In this document: positions 44,348 through 59,300 of the stretch, one piece after another | Position numbering within the stretch: position 1 is the stretch's first letter | Layout: every line of letters starts with the position of its first letter | NCBI GenBank assembly: GCA_026874595.1 | Contig: CM049316.1 | Location: forward strand, 12,206,839 to 12,270,838 | DNA from: Sipunculus nudus | Lineage: Eukaryota > Annelida > Sipuncula > Golfingiida > Sipunculidae | DNA: 64,000 nt | Direction: 5' to 3' | Translations under genes and position numbers: made by a program | The notes under the pieces: generated by a model | What the model saw: the letters and a program-made list of their open reading frames with translations, nothing else | Database searches by the model: none | What the model was told of the DNA's origin: nothing

Positions 44348-47300
44348 GTATGGACATTCACGTTTGATATTTTTCGGCAGCAGAGCATATTAACAACAAT
44401 TAACATGACATAAACAGAAATAAACCTGAACGTTATTATCACTCTGAGTAAGTTTAAGTCAATAACTAAAGATCGGTATATGTAATTAAAATAGAAATAA
44501 AACGTCCACGTAAATGATACAGTCGAAAGAGGAGAGAACAATATTTCCTAACGCATACAGACGCTCTGTCTATGAGTAACACGTGGATACGAAAAGTTTC
44601 ATTATATAATTTCATGAATTGTTGTGCATAAATATTTCTTCATTTAGTCACGAGCTTTATATATTGAAACAGATTATTTTAAAAAATTATAAAGAAAGTG
44701 AATCGGACTATGTACTCAATCGGAACTAATTATATATACATCTATGTATGACTTGCCCAGACATGACCTGCTTTTGTTTTACATATCTATCTAGATTCCA
44801 ATTCATGTTTACACGAAATAATAAAACATAAAGTACCACCAAAAATTGGTGGATAAATAAATAAATGTACATAAATTATACGTTTTACGACGTCGAATTA
44901 TATACATCAGGCTTATGTTGTATTTTGATACGCTTTAAAAAGCGCAAAATCAATAATGGTCTTGAAAATGTACTAACTGTCCAGCGGTAAAGCTCCCATT
45001 TTTTGAAGAATCGTGCAAAAAATGACAGAAGCATGAAGTTTGGCAAAAATGTTCTGTGGAGCTAAATGATGTATTTCAGATATAGGGCCAGGATGAAAAT
45101 AAATTAACTTGCCAAAATTCGTAGATGGCGACCAAAATGAAAATATTCCCTCTGTTTCCAGCGATGAAACAGCATATTTAGAAGTTCTGTGGAAAAGATT
45201 AGAGAAGAGTGAAACTTGCCCTAATAATTGTCCAGACGATAATCAATATTTACAGATATAGGGCCAAGCGGAATTCACCTTACCTGGGTAAAAATCCAAA
45301 TATCAATACATCCGGTGATAGCTGTCCTATAACTTCCTATTATGGTTTTGTTGTTATTAAAATTGTGCTAAAAATGACTTTTTTCACCAGTACATCGAAC
45401 GGAAAAACTTATTTTGGTGAAAATTTACAATATATGTTATTTTTAAAATGTCTGAACAAGCTTTCAAAGTTATGATAAGGACATTCTAGTGTTTAAACGC
45501 TCGGGGCGCTCCACTGTCGACCAAGGTTCTATAACCGGTATAGCTATGACAGTAGGTTGTAGTTGCCCGTTTTGGGTTGGTGGTTTTCCATGTGACTTCT
45601 GATTCCAACCAGTCCTACCGAAAACCGGCACCCGGGTAATGGAGAGTGCCTTGTATTAGTTGTAAAATCCATGTAAAAAATGTCATTTGTATATATGTTT
45701 CATTTCAGAGTGAATGCGTGTATTGCAGCAAACACAAGTGTATATGAGTTCACACCTTTGCCTGCACGCAGACAATCAGTATCTATTAAGAGGTTCACTC
45801 CCTTATAAGTACATCAGCCAGAGGGTTCATCGGTACCAAACAGGTGACAATTGCTATCAATGATTTTTTTAAAGGTGTATGTGTGTAGATAATAAAAATG
45901 CCTGATAGCAGTATGAAAGTGGTAGCTTTCTTTAAAATATCAGCCTGTTTTGAAATGTACTTGCACTGAAATTGCTATTTTGCGAGACACAGTTATTAAT
46001 AAATATTATTTAGTTATAACATCTTTTATAATGCCTGTTTTAAAACAAGTTTGATGTCAGTTGATAGTAGACATTTTTAGCTTTCATCTGGTGTCTTTCA
46101 TGCATATAACTTTCCTAATTCTAAAGATATGATTACTTTTCTTCACCCTGTATCATAGCAATATGTATAATATTAGCTAATTTATTTAAAAAAACACAAG
46201 ATGTATTTCTGATAAGACCAACCGTGACCAGTTTGGTTTTATAATGTTAATAATAAAGTCTGAAGTCTTTTAGCTGAAAAAAAAACTGTCTGGCACCCAA
46301 CTACAATTTGTGGATTTGGGCGTGGTCACAGAAAGGTGTTATTTCGTTCTTCTGTTAGCCAGTTCATGTCCCATTGCCACCAACTGTCCGCAGAAAAAAA
46401 ATAATGCCTGGTTGATGTTTTTGAGTACTTTTGCGTCGCATACCCTAGACTGGTACCCCGCTCTATTATGGCACCGCTGCTCTAGGCCAATCATAGAGAC
46501 GGGCGTACAACGCCATCTTTTGTACTCCCGGTTGACTGGTTCCAACTCCAGTATGTATTATATATGATAAAAATAAGCATTTCGTTTGCTCAGAGAAGTT
46601 ACAAAAAGTTGGCTGTACATTAAGTGTGACATTAATGATTAGATTAATAGATTTTGATAATAAATCACTGCTATGTACAGTGGAATATCAAAGATTCATT
46701 ATATCGTGTTATCTATACATAACCCATTCAATTTTTGTGCAACAACTAATAATTCAATATTTTAAAACTAGAAATAACTAAAGAAAATTATTTTATAAGA
46801 AATCTTCATGGATTATCAACCATGATCGCTTGAACGTCCATGACAACAAGTATGAGCGTGCATACTAGAGTTGGAACCAGTCTATAGGTAAGTCAGGAGT
46901 TGCAACTGGGAGTACTTAAGATGGCGTTGTACGCCTGTCTCTATGCTTGGCTGAGGGCCATAATAGAGCAGGGTACCAGTCTACGCATACCCACGCACTT
47001 ATTGAATCCTGATTGGTTAATCCTCCCAATTATTCCACGTGGCTGCTATCGGGGGGGGGGGGGGGCGATGTATAGACTAAAACTCGGATGTCGCAAGCCG
47101 AATGTCACACATGACATGTATGGCACGGGTACTCGGCTAGTTGTTTAAAAATTTGTGTTTTGCATGTCTCCGGTTGAAAGAAAAAGAAAAGGGCGACAAG
47201 TCATTTTAAGCAGTATATTTTTATTTGTATGTTTTTGTTATATTGTTGCCTAAGTCACTTGTAATATCGTACAAACTAGGCTGCCGTTTCTGCACTTCTG

Positions 47301-50300
47301 GCCAAATTGGCTTTCTTACACGAAATATTAAAGAGCATCCCGCCTGATAGAGGGCTATGTTGTCTGCTGAAATATTTCCATGTAAATATTTCCATCAAAA
47401 TTAACATATCAAATCAAGGCAAGAGCAGTAAATGTACCTACAACATTTTGCTTGAGTGGCACCATAAATAAATGATAGATATTGCAGTTTGCCTTTGTGT
47501 CAGGACGAATTGTGAAGCAGAGCTGTAAGTTATTCATTCTGAGTTGCCTATCTTTTATATTGTTAACATTTCTGACAGGAGAGAGATTTCTTAATAAATA
47601 TTATTTTCTATAACGGAAACCAGATGTTTATTTGAATCGTGGGGCAAACAGTGTTTTAACGAGAATATATACCAGTTTGCTAAATAGCCAGTAAGTGCGA
47701 TAACTCATCCTGTTCCGGTGTTATGTTAAAACAAAGTCCAGTAAATGTTAGTGATAAGCCCATATTAATAAAATCATTTGTTGAAGTTGAACAAATCTTA
47801 TTTAATTCTAACCTGCTTTGACTCAGAGTTCAGGGATTATGTTTCAAACAAAACCCTAGCAGTCCAGTGTCAACCAACTTTACTTGATCGGAAGACATAC
47901 ATGGTTCGCCTTGGGCTATGTATTTGCACCAGAGAGTGCCATTAAGATAATTTTGCTTAAATCTTTAAAATGCAATTTTTCACTGAACGGTCAAAACACC
48001 ATGTGTCTCTGTCACTCCCCAGGTCTGAGGGAGATCATGTTAATCACTGACTGTTCTACTGACCGAACAAATATAATATCAATGGGATTTATGGTTTTGC
48101 CCTTAAGAGAATATCCTCTCTCGCTTAGTAGGATATACTTGTAACTGTTAGATCACAAAATGTAGATACATATTCTAAAACAGTTTTGTTTTTATATTAT
48201 TTTCTTTTATTTAAACATTTCAGTAAAAACACACATGATGATAAACATGAAAGAAACTGATTTGTCATTCTCCTGGTGATTTCTATTTTAATTCCTTGCA
48301 AGTGCCAACTTTCTTATTTTCCCTTTAAACTAACATTGAATATTACTTAGTTTATTTTGGAATGTGGAAGTTTAAATACTCAAGGGTCTAGTTGTGAAGT
48401 AATATGACAAACAATTCTTTAATGAGTCTTTATCACACAGCGAACATTCACGCTGAACATAAGTACATTTTCATAAGTACATGTTTACATAAGTAAACAT
48501 ATTCTATATCTTAAATACATAATAACCTGGTACCTCTTCTGTTGATTTTAAATGTTTAACTTTACTAAGTGTCCGCTGTTCATAATGCTCAGCCGAATCT
48601 ATATTGGTCTGGGATCTAATTCTTATCGACTAAGGTTTAAGAGAACCTGTATGCACAACGTCTGAACATCCCAGTACTAGCGATTACAATATGTGCCTTG
48701 ATATATATTATACTAATAATTGCAGTCTGTCATTCACAAAAAGAAAAAAAAGTCTTACTTTTTGCATTGCTCATAATCGCGAATAATGATAGAACAATAG
48801 AGAGTGAAACTAAGAAATATAATTTCAGCTCTAGTCCATTATTAAGGTAAGCTACTTATAGATTAATTTTTTCTTACCATACAGAAAAAAATGGAAATGT
48901 ACCGGTTTTGCTCGCAAAAGATAGGTAAACATAAATGGTGCCATCTGTAGTTTTTTATACTCGTAAAAGTCACATGATCAATGTTAGGTAAAGCACATTA
49001 CAAAATTGTAAGTAAAATCAAAAATGAAATACAACAATAAGTGAATATAAGTTTACGCTATCCCTCACATGAAAGCTGTCTCTTTTTATTTCCTGACTTG
49101 AGTAGGAGAAACGGAAAAAGATCATTTTGACTCAAGTCAACATAAGTGGCGATACTTGCAACTAACACTGACATACCAGTCATGGGATCAATATCCTAGG
49201 TATTGGTCATAACATTATGAATACAAACACTTGTGATCAGCAAAGTTAAAATAGAGCAGGGACAAATCTTATAATAATTCAGCACACCTCATACTTATTT
49301 AGTCATCTTTTGATCTTCTCCAATGAATAAGCCATGGAATGAAATGTGTTATATTTTTTTTTTGCTTGCACAAGTTAGGACAACCTATAGCTTACAAATA
49401 AAATACCGTTCAGTTATCAATATTACCACAGAACTTGGAGATGACAGTTGCGGCAGTTCCTGCTGTATTCGGTTACCGATATAACGTTATATCTGTTGAC
49501 TTATTCTATACATGGAGTATTTTTCTTAAGGATGAGGCAAAAGGTGGGGGGGGGGGGGGGGGCTTTTCAGACGCCACAACTTTTTCTATAGGTGTCAGAC
49601 AAAGTTTTGTGTCCTGGAACCCCCCCCCCTCCCTTTTTTTCGGACCTAAGGACCTTTTTTACAACTTTGCCATCAGTCCTGGCGTGGACCCCTCCATTTT
49701 AAATCCTGGATCTGCCCCTGTGGGGACATAAGAAAGTTTAACTTTAGGTAAACACCTATTGATCATAAATGATAAATCATTGAAAAGATTATTTTGCTTG
49801 ATATAAGTTTGGCATATAAAGTTGTATGAAGTAAATTTATATAACCGCTCCTTTGTCGTTTTTCCTAGGGGGAAATGTAACTATAAGAATGTATAACTTA
49901 GCAGTATACACCCAGTGGCCATAAATAGCATGTCATACTGAAGCGTATGGTTTAAGCTATCATTTGAGTCCAAATTTGAATGGATACGTTTTGCATATTT
50001 AGAAGTATGGGGCTTATAACCACTCTGAAGTCGATGTCCTTGAGATGAAAAAAATATATACGTCATCCGACATAAAACATCCATTTATTCACTGAAAGCT
50101 ACCACTTTCATACTGCTATCAGGCATTTTTATTACCTACACATGTATACCTATCAAGCACACATGGTGAAAATTTGTCACCAAAATGGTACCGATGATCC
50201 AAAATTTTGGGGTCTGGCTGAAGTACTATATGTTGAATGCTACGCTTTCTTTTTAAAGGATAGATTTAAACTTGTTGGTATCACTTTCTATTGACTTGTT

Positions 50301-53300
50301 CCCTTGGTCCACTGGGCGAGGTCCTACCCTGGCATAGGCTATCGTTGTACAGTGTGATTGTGCATGACAGATTGAGCACACTTATTGATACTTGTGCAGT
50401 TTGCAGTTAACCTGGTTATATGATAGATACTCCTTACCAACAAGCTTACATGAACTTTGCATTTCCTGTGGTTGTCTTAAAATACTCCATTTGCTTACAC
50501 AGTGCACACTTTTTTTTATAAATCAGTACTTACACGAATTATCGGAAATAAAAAAATATTTACTTCATTTATTTTTTTTAAAATTATCACCCTGTCCACG
50601 AATTTGTAGATCGCACTCATCACAGCACGTTAGATATGAAGAACATACATGTATAGTTAGTAAATTGCAATTGTGTGTAAAAAAAACAGAAGAAAAACGC
50701 TCTTGTCCTGCAAAAATAAAAGAAAATATTCTGGCATAGGGTTTAAAAACGTTGCTGTTAATATAACAACAAATTATGTGATAAACTGTTCTACTCCGTG
50801 ATATTAATATACATTAATAATATTCAGAAAGAGTCTATACTCTCTAATGTATGTTCACTTAATGAAGTGAGTGATGTGAAATACCAATATGAAAAGGGAA
50901 TATATATAGGAATCTTTACACCAAAAATTTGTTAGCTTCTACTTATGTGCGGATCCAGCAATGCACGCATGTAGTCTTAATCAGTTATAAATGAAGTGTT
51001 TCTATTTAAACAGACATGTTGTTTGATACAAGTATCCAGTAAATGTATAATTTATATCACTAAAACTGTTTGATTTTCCCCATGGCACTGACAAAGGTTT
51101 ACAGCAAATTTTAGTTGATCGTAAAATTTAATATCATGTTTCTATATTTTTTAAACATCCTAACTATTCTTCATGAATAACTATTTATCTAGCTCCTAAG
51201 ATTGTCGCTTGTCGACTCCCCGTATTCTAGTTATTTCTTGAAGATAAACAGTTTCTGGTCCACAAATATATATGGTAGTATACACATAGAAGGCTCAAGA
51301 CGTTCAGGTTGATCGGGAATACACTGTGTTAGAAGCCCGACGTAAATAATATAATATTAGGTCCATAATGGGATCTGCAGTAAAGCCATCAAAGAAAATT
51401 CTCGAAGTCTTCAAGGCATTGGTTTCTTCACGACACAAAAAACTATGGCCTGTGTGTTATTTGGCCTATATATATATGGAGGTAGTGCACCGTTAGCTCG
51501 GCATATTGACAAACTTGTGCTTGCGTGGTCGCCGAGCGATGATTATTACTGAATGTATGAATGAATCATACTTACGCGTTTTTTGTTATTTAGGATTCTA
51601 CTGAAAGGAGCGGCTCTTATGAGTTTGTAATATTCGAATCTTCTTAAAATAAAATCGTGCTTTTATATGGGGAACGAATGCTCGTGTCTCCCTATATTAT
51701 AAGACTTAGGAATCGACCAAAATTATGAAAACATAGATGTACACGTGGTAACATGGATACATAGTTATTCGGAGTGGCCACAAAGTTTAACATGCATCAC
51801 GTCATCACCATACAATCAGATATGGTGAGGGTGACCACGTAAAGCGTGCTCACCCCGACACCAGTCGTATTATAAATCAAAAGATGTGACTTTACTTCTG
51901 GACACAAATCGCTGCATGCACCAGACGCATGCAGCTCAAATCAAGTAACATGATAATCAGTAATAATTCGTCATCATTATTGTATATGTGACGAAACTGT
52001 ACCCTGTTCACTCCATGGGTTGAACTCGACATGCTAGACACTTCATCTTATACATCAACAAACATATATTTGTAGTGATCACCAACGAAATATGTACTGG
52101 AAACTAGCCACGTATGAAAAGGTCGTAATATGTATAAGAATCCTATTTTAGCAATTTTAAATTGTAAATATGTGTACGGTGACATTGTTACAAAAGCAAA
52201 GAAATATATGGATACACATTATATGTTAATACACAAATAATTATACGAGTAATATATGTACGAGTAACAGAATCTACACATGCCATGGTTTGGCCATGGA
52301 AAGAATACATTCTATGGCTTGACCATGAAATGTATACCATAGAACATCTATTGTAAGCTAAAATCTAGACAACATACGTCTTTATATAGAACCTGTTTCA
52401 TTCTGGGGTCACAAGGTTAAAGGTTAAGGTCACAGTGGCTTTCTGCCCATATTTTTCTTTCTGAATGATAACTCCGGTTAGAATTAACATATTTCTTTCA
52501 AACTGATTAATGTATAGCCAACCAACAAAGTAAGAACCCTTTTTATTCTGGATCATGAGGTCAAAGGTCAATGTTACATGGGTCATCTGTTCACATATTT
52601 GTTTCAGATGATAACTCCAGGATGAATTTGAATATTTTTTTTTCACACTTGATTAACATTTTGATTTTGGGTCATGTGGTCAAAGGTCAAGGTCAAATGA
52701 CCCACATTTTCAAAATATTGTGGATTCGTTTAAAGCCAAACTTTTTTTTGCCCAACTTCCAATAATTGTATATATGTATGCATAAGGAGACGTCGTTGCA
52801 AAAAGAAAGTAATACAAAGGTATATCTGGATACACAGTAAACGTTAATACACAAATAATGATACGAGTAATATATATATACGAGTAACATATGCCTACCC
52901 TACAGGCCTTCAATAAACATAAAGAACGAAAGGGAGTATATAAAAAAACATATTATTAGTACCATAAGTGACAAAACACAACTGAAAGAGCGATGTTCTA
53001 CCTATAAAACACTTGCAACCAGGGCTGCACGCCGTCCCTGACCGAGTCGTAAGCAAACTGATTAAGATAAGCCATCCACGAGGCCTGTGGTTTTAGGCAG
53101 TACCATTTATCAATTCAGTTCATTCAAGGAATTGAACATAAGAAGAGTAAAAAAGCAAGTAACTTGAGAAGTCGAGTGCAACACGCGTGACAAGTACAAC
53201 ACACGCCAGGCTGTAATATATGCGGGTCACGGATAATCCTGACCGTACACGTATATAGTGGCCAAACAGGAACACGGTGATAGGCATTCCATTGTTTGTG

Positions 53301-56300
53301 TTGCATAAAACTAGTAGTTACTGTTATATTACATAAAGACATCTTGTGAAAAAGGGACAACATCGACACACGACTGCCCAAATCACCATTATTAAGTGTA
53401 TAACAGATAAGATACATTAGAATCATTTAAAGAAGAACATAAATAACATAAGAATACACAGCGTGGCAAGCTTAAAAAGTGTTAATGAGACAAAGCAGAA
53501 AGCTGAAGCGTTACTCAATAGGTAACGGAATGACCGCCCACCGTCAACAATCAACAGAATATTGATAAACTCGTGTGACATTGAACTCGTTACTCAGATT
53601 TAAGACAGCATGGCATACATCAGCAAGGTGATCATGTTGCGGTCAGTAACCCGCACCAGGATCTACTTGATGAGCATTACATAAAAATGCATGAAAAAAA
53701 AAGATTGTAACGACTCATAAATCAAACATGATAACATTAAACGTAGACTCATGAATTACGCGATCTTCTACGAGTTAGCACACTCGGTGACCAGCAGTTA
53801 CCGTTACCAAAAATTGACACGCTCACAATTTCTTGTTTAACCAGCCGTATCCTCCCTTGCATGTAAAAGCATTGTCATAAATATACAAGGGTTTAATAAT
53901 ATTATAGGCATGGAGAGAAAAAAAAGAATTTTATAAGTATCGATAAGAGAATTGACAATGAGACACAGAGCCGGAACCACCAGAAATACCGGAGCGGGTA
54001 TTATACAAATATATAACAAACACAGCCTTTGGAGGATAACACTACGGGTCAAGCACAAGGTATCATGGACGGCCAAATATAGGGACTGATTAAATATTCC
54101 TTGGTTCCTCGTTAAAATTGACTTCCGGTTCCCAGTATTCGACGGGCTTGGGTAACAAACCACTATAAAATATTCCTTTTTCCCATTCTTATATCTAACT
54201 TTAATTATCTCCTCCTCAGTATTTTTCTTACGTCACACTTACATATGAGTTTTCATCTCTTAAGAATATGTCACAGAATAAAATACAGGTGTTAGAAATG
54301 TTATTGGAAAATTGTAATAAGACTTTTATAAATATATAAATGAGTAATAATGTGCACCAATTACTAATTTTGGCTTGTCTTACTTTTTGCTAGAAAAGAA
54401 TGAAACGGTTGAATATGAATATCTGGGAAATGCACCTCCAACTGGTAAGTTTGATTTTAATAATAAAATATTGTCAGCTTAGCTGACTGAAAGTCATCTG
54501 AGCTATAACGATTACTCTTTGGCCATTCTCTGTCTATTCGTCCTGGCGTCCGGTTGTGGGGTCATCCGTTAACAGGGCAAATTTCCTAACCACTGGACCT
54601 GGAATCTTCTAACTTAACATGCAGGCAGGTTCATAAATAAATCTCCCTGTACACCTGACATTAGATCACCGCGACCTATATTCTATGAGTGATGGGACCT
54701 GTTATTGCGCCGTAGAATAATTAAAAATGTAATATAAAAGTATGGTATCTGACTATATGTTTATCTTATTCATTAATTGCCATGATTTTTGTCCATGAAA
54801 ATTGATCATTGAGTGTTCCATCAGTTATTTATCCTAAGTTTATGCTATATTTACTTTGTTTAATTTTTACGTATGATTTTCTATATTTCTGACTTTGGAA
54901 CATTCAAATAAAGCAGTCTATCCATTAACAGGGTACAAACCGTAACCATTAGACCTAGGAACTGCTAGCTGCACATACAGGGAGGTCCCAAATCTCCTTG
55001 GGAACCATAGCTACTAGCTAAAAACATGATTTTGAGGATCTAGAGAGCCAGACGGTGCACTAATTGTATCTATTCGGGCTGGAATCTTATGATGTAATAT
55101 TCACAGAGATCCTCGGTAAATGTCCTTGGTAACATGAAATTTGGTTACTGTGACCTATATTCTATGAGCTAAAGGTAAACAAATATGATTTGAGCACCAT
55201 GAAGGTCAGATGGGCTGACATTATATCTGTTAATCCTAGAACTTTCCGACGCGACATCTAGGGAGGTTCTGGGCAAGTTTGCTTGGAAACCTGAAACCAG
55301 GCCATAATGACCTCTCAGTGGAGGATGAAAACTGATGACCTTGATCTTTTTCTTCTCTTGTAAAACCTGTATAGACCACTCCTGATTGGATTCATTCTGC
55401 GCATTTACACTGGACAACAGTTAAGGAAGACCCTTGTCGACTCTTGTGTCAGATGGTCAAAGATCAAGACCCATGTAATTCCGATTGTGATTGTTAAGCT
55501 TATATGGCACACTTGTCAGCTGAGCGTCATGATTCATGATCCTCCCGTTTAATGTAAAGGGTGTCTGTTTTGAGAGATGAAATACAAAGTGCATATGATA
55601 ATTAAGGATGGTTCTTAAGATCAATTCGTCTATGGTGTGATAAGCTGGACAGTAGTTAGGTCGGCTTTACAGTAAATGGCTCAGTTTCACAGCTGATTGG
55701 TCAGCATGACAGTAGGGGTCAGCTTGTCAGAAGATGGGTCAACCTGAAATTAGATTGGTCAGCTGGAAAGTAGATGTTCAGCTGGACAGTTTATGGACCA
55801 GCTTGACAGAAGTTGGTCAGCTTGACAATATAGATGGGTCAGTTTGACAATAGATGGGTCAGCTTGACAGTAGATGGGTCAGCTTGACAGTATTTGGGTC
55901 AACTGGAAAGTAGAAAGGTTAGCTGGACCAGTTGATTGACCAGCTTGACAGTATATGGGTCAGTTCAACAGTAGGTGAGTCAGCTTGACAGTAGATGGGT
56001 CAGTTCAACAGTAGATGAGTCAGCTTGACAGTATATGGGTCAGTTCAACAGTAGATGAGTCAGCTTGACAGTAGATGGGTAACTACACAGTAAATGGGCC
56101 ATCTTGACATAGGTGGACCAGCTTGACAGTAGATAGGTCAGCAGGACAGTAGATGGGTCACCTGGATAGTAGATGGTTCAAGTCGAAAATATATAAAGCA
56201 GCTTGACAATAGATGGTATATATTCTGTATTTTACTGTATTTTAGCTTTTATCATTATTGATAAAAAAATGTACTAAATGATATAACAGCATAAAAAGAG

Positions 56301-59300
56301 GACAGATATATTAAACATGGTCAAGTTTTTTTATCGCGCTGAACGCAAGCTGGCAGAAAAGTGTATACATGGAAAAGGTTGTACATAAAAGCATGTGTTG
56401 AAAACAGTCCATATCCAGTCAGCGGAACGAGGAACGAGTAGTTTTTAGTTTTGAACTGTCACAAAATATAATTTATGTCTTTTTTCTAAAATATGACTTA
56501 GTTAGAATTCATTTTTTATATATTGTTCATTTAAAATTAGTGTGATAAATGTCTTCTCTGATGTTTCAGAGGCACGAATAATCGAAGCAGTGAGTATGCA
56601 GATATTCAGCATTTTCACCACATGGATGTCAAATTAAGCCTCGTAGAAAAGATATATTAATTATTGATACACATTCATTTAACATTTATGATAAACTTTT
56701 GTAGATATATTGACACTAAAAGTTGATTTTTAGATTCTCTGGTTAAGCTAATGAACTGGAAATGATTTGAAAAAAAATCTTTTACATTAACAAGAAAACG
56801 CATTGAAAAATATATATCAGTAATTCTGTGATGAATGTTTGATTTTACTGAAAGAGATTTATCCGATTCTTATGACATTTTCACTACACAGGATTTAAGA
56901 GGGCTAGCGAAAAAAAATAAATTAAACGGAACAAATCAATATTCAGATACATATTACATTGCCCCTAAATGGAGTGTGAAATACTGAGTTTAGTGAATTT
57001 TTGTCCGTTTTAACGCTGACATGTTTCACATTGAGAGCATATATATAATGTTTATTTTATATGATGTAACTTTACAAAAATTACTTGTAGATCCAATGGT
57101 GGATTTTTTTAACCTATTCGGTCACTTTTATTCAGAAATGAATGCATAACTACAAGCTAGTTAAATACTAATGAATGGTAAATTAATACGTTTCTAATTT
57201 TAGCCACTGGATTTGCCATGGAAAGATACAGAGGTTGTCCAGAGTCAATATACTGTCACAATTGTAACCTCAAATAACAACGGAATTGTGAGTATATGCA
57301 GTCTTCTGAGTAAATTATGTCATTATTAGAACTTGAAGCATAGAATTTAACAATTAAATGATTATACATAGTATCATCTCATGTATAGAATAAGGCCACT
57401 CTCTAGGGCTAAAATGGGGACAAAGACTTAAAATCTGATTCAGTATGAACTAATCAATTACATAAATCCTGATGATTCATTTCTACAGTCTAATTAAATT
57501 GACATCAGGACCTAATTGGCCTCATATAGACATATGCATGCATTGCACAATATTTAAAGCAAAATTAGCCTCACCACAGGCATAATTTCTAGAATAGTTA
57601 TATGCAGCATATGATTATAATTTTAGGTTCCACACTTTTCATATACATTTCTTAAAGTTTGTAAAGTTAGCTGTAGGGTACTTCCAACTGAATCCTTTTG
57701 GATTCAATTAAAATGCATTGCGTATATATAGTTGTGGTTGTAATTAGTTGTAAAATCATATTCGGTGAATGAAAGAAAAAAAAAATGACCATTTTATGAT
57801 TGATTATTAATCAATTATTTTACATACCATCTATATCATGAAATAAGAAATATTCTGTATAGGATTAAAACCAAAATTTTGGCAGATCAAATTTAGTCTC
57901 ACTCGAACATCACGCTGAAAGTTCAACGTAATACCCATGTAGTTGACACTTATTTATTGAACAAGGTTAAGTTTCATGCTGTTAACTTGGATATTAATTA
58001 TTCTTGCTTTGGAACAGAGCGGGCCAGTTCACCTGGATAGGTTTTCCATGGGTCAGGTGTACCAGTTTCCATAATTGGTGCCTGGATAGAACATTCACAC
58101 AATTGTCAAAATAATTTTTGATTTATTAAAAATGACCCCCTTAGGACACTCACGAAGTAGTTCTCGTCTAAGTATTCAGACTTTTGAACCACTCTTGATA
58201 GCCAGGTTTGGTTTGGTTAGGTCTCTTTTTTCCTGTCCATGGGGATCTTATGCCTGATATGATTTAGTTATTTAACTACCACTCGTTGGTGATAAATATG
58301 GTTAATACATTCCAAGAGAATTAAGATTGATAAAGGCCTTAATAGCCTACCATGGGTAAAAAATTCCTATCAAAGAGCGCAAAGATGGTCATACCACGCA
58401 TGTGGACAAACATTTTGGCTGTATGTGTATCTACATGTTATGTTCCCCTGAGACAGGCTAACAGGAATTTTTGCAAAACTGAATTACCAAGAATTGTCTG
58501 TATAGATAAACTCTCAATTATATAGTTTAGAACTGATTTTATTTTATTTTTATTTTATTTTTATTATTATTAATGGACCAGTTGTACTGTTAATATTACT
58601 AGCTAGGCAGTCCTATTAGTGGCCACACTCTGCCTTTGTCTGGATTAATTTGTCTTCATACTCTAATGTATTAAGAAAATATAAGGCCAAAAAAATAAAA
58701 GGTATGGTTCTCAGGCACCGCCCGCATCAATTTTAAACCCCCGCATCAAAAATTTATATTTTGATTTTCAATAGAAATTTTTACCAATTTTGAGCTGCAG
58801 CAGCTCGGAAATTTCTTTCAAGAATATAAAACCATACAAATTCCTTTGTTTTCTGGTGCTTTTGCTTGTTAAGCAAAATAAATCTGTTATTATCATGCTT
58901 TTCCTTAATCATTTGACATTTTGATCGAAACATACAAAAAATAATAAAAATAAAAAAACCGCCCGCCCGCATTAATTTCTGAAAAAAAAGTGCCTGAGAA
59001 CCATACCTTTTTTTTATTTTGGCCTAAAGAGTCTTTTTATTTCAGTATAAATTGTGGCTGTTGTGAATCATTCGATCTTAAGAAATATTCTGATAGGGAG
59101 ATAATGTGTATGAGAGAATTTTTTATGACAGCTTATAAATAAATTTTCATGACCTTTACAGGACTCTTTAAAATTCCCGACTCCAAAGAAATATCTTTTG
59201 AAGTACCTTACATAAAAATTTTAAAATTCAATCCTTGTATTGTTTGAATCTTTTAGGGAGTGGCCCAACAAATAGACGGAGATGTGGATGGGGGTGTCGA

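Larger units (their letters stand above)
43926..44970 (+). repeat. Duplicated promoter/first-exon block, copy 2
   Basis: Collinear with 17588-18660 from 'aaagggaaactgatcga' through promoter, leader, signal-peptide exon, donor and the first ~600 bp of intron to a shared 'gcgcaaaat'/'cgcaaaata' end. Homology fades at similar places in both copies. Confidence 0.85.
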
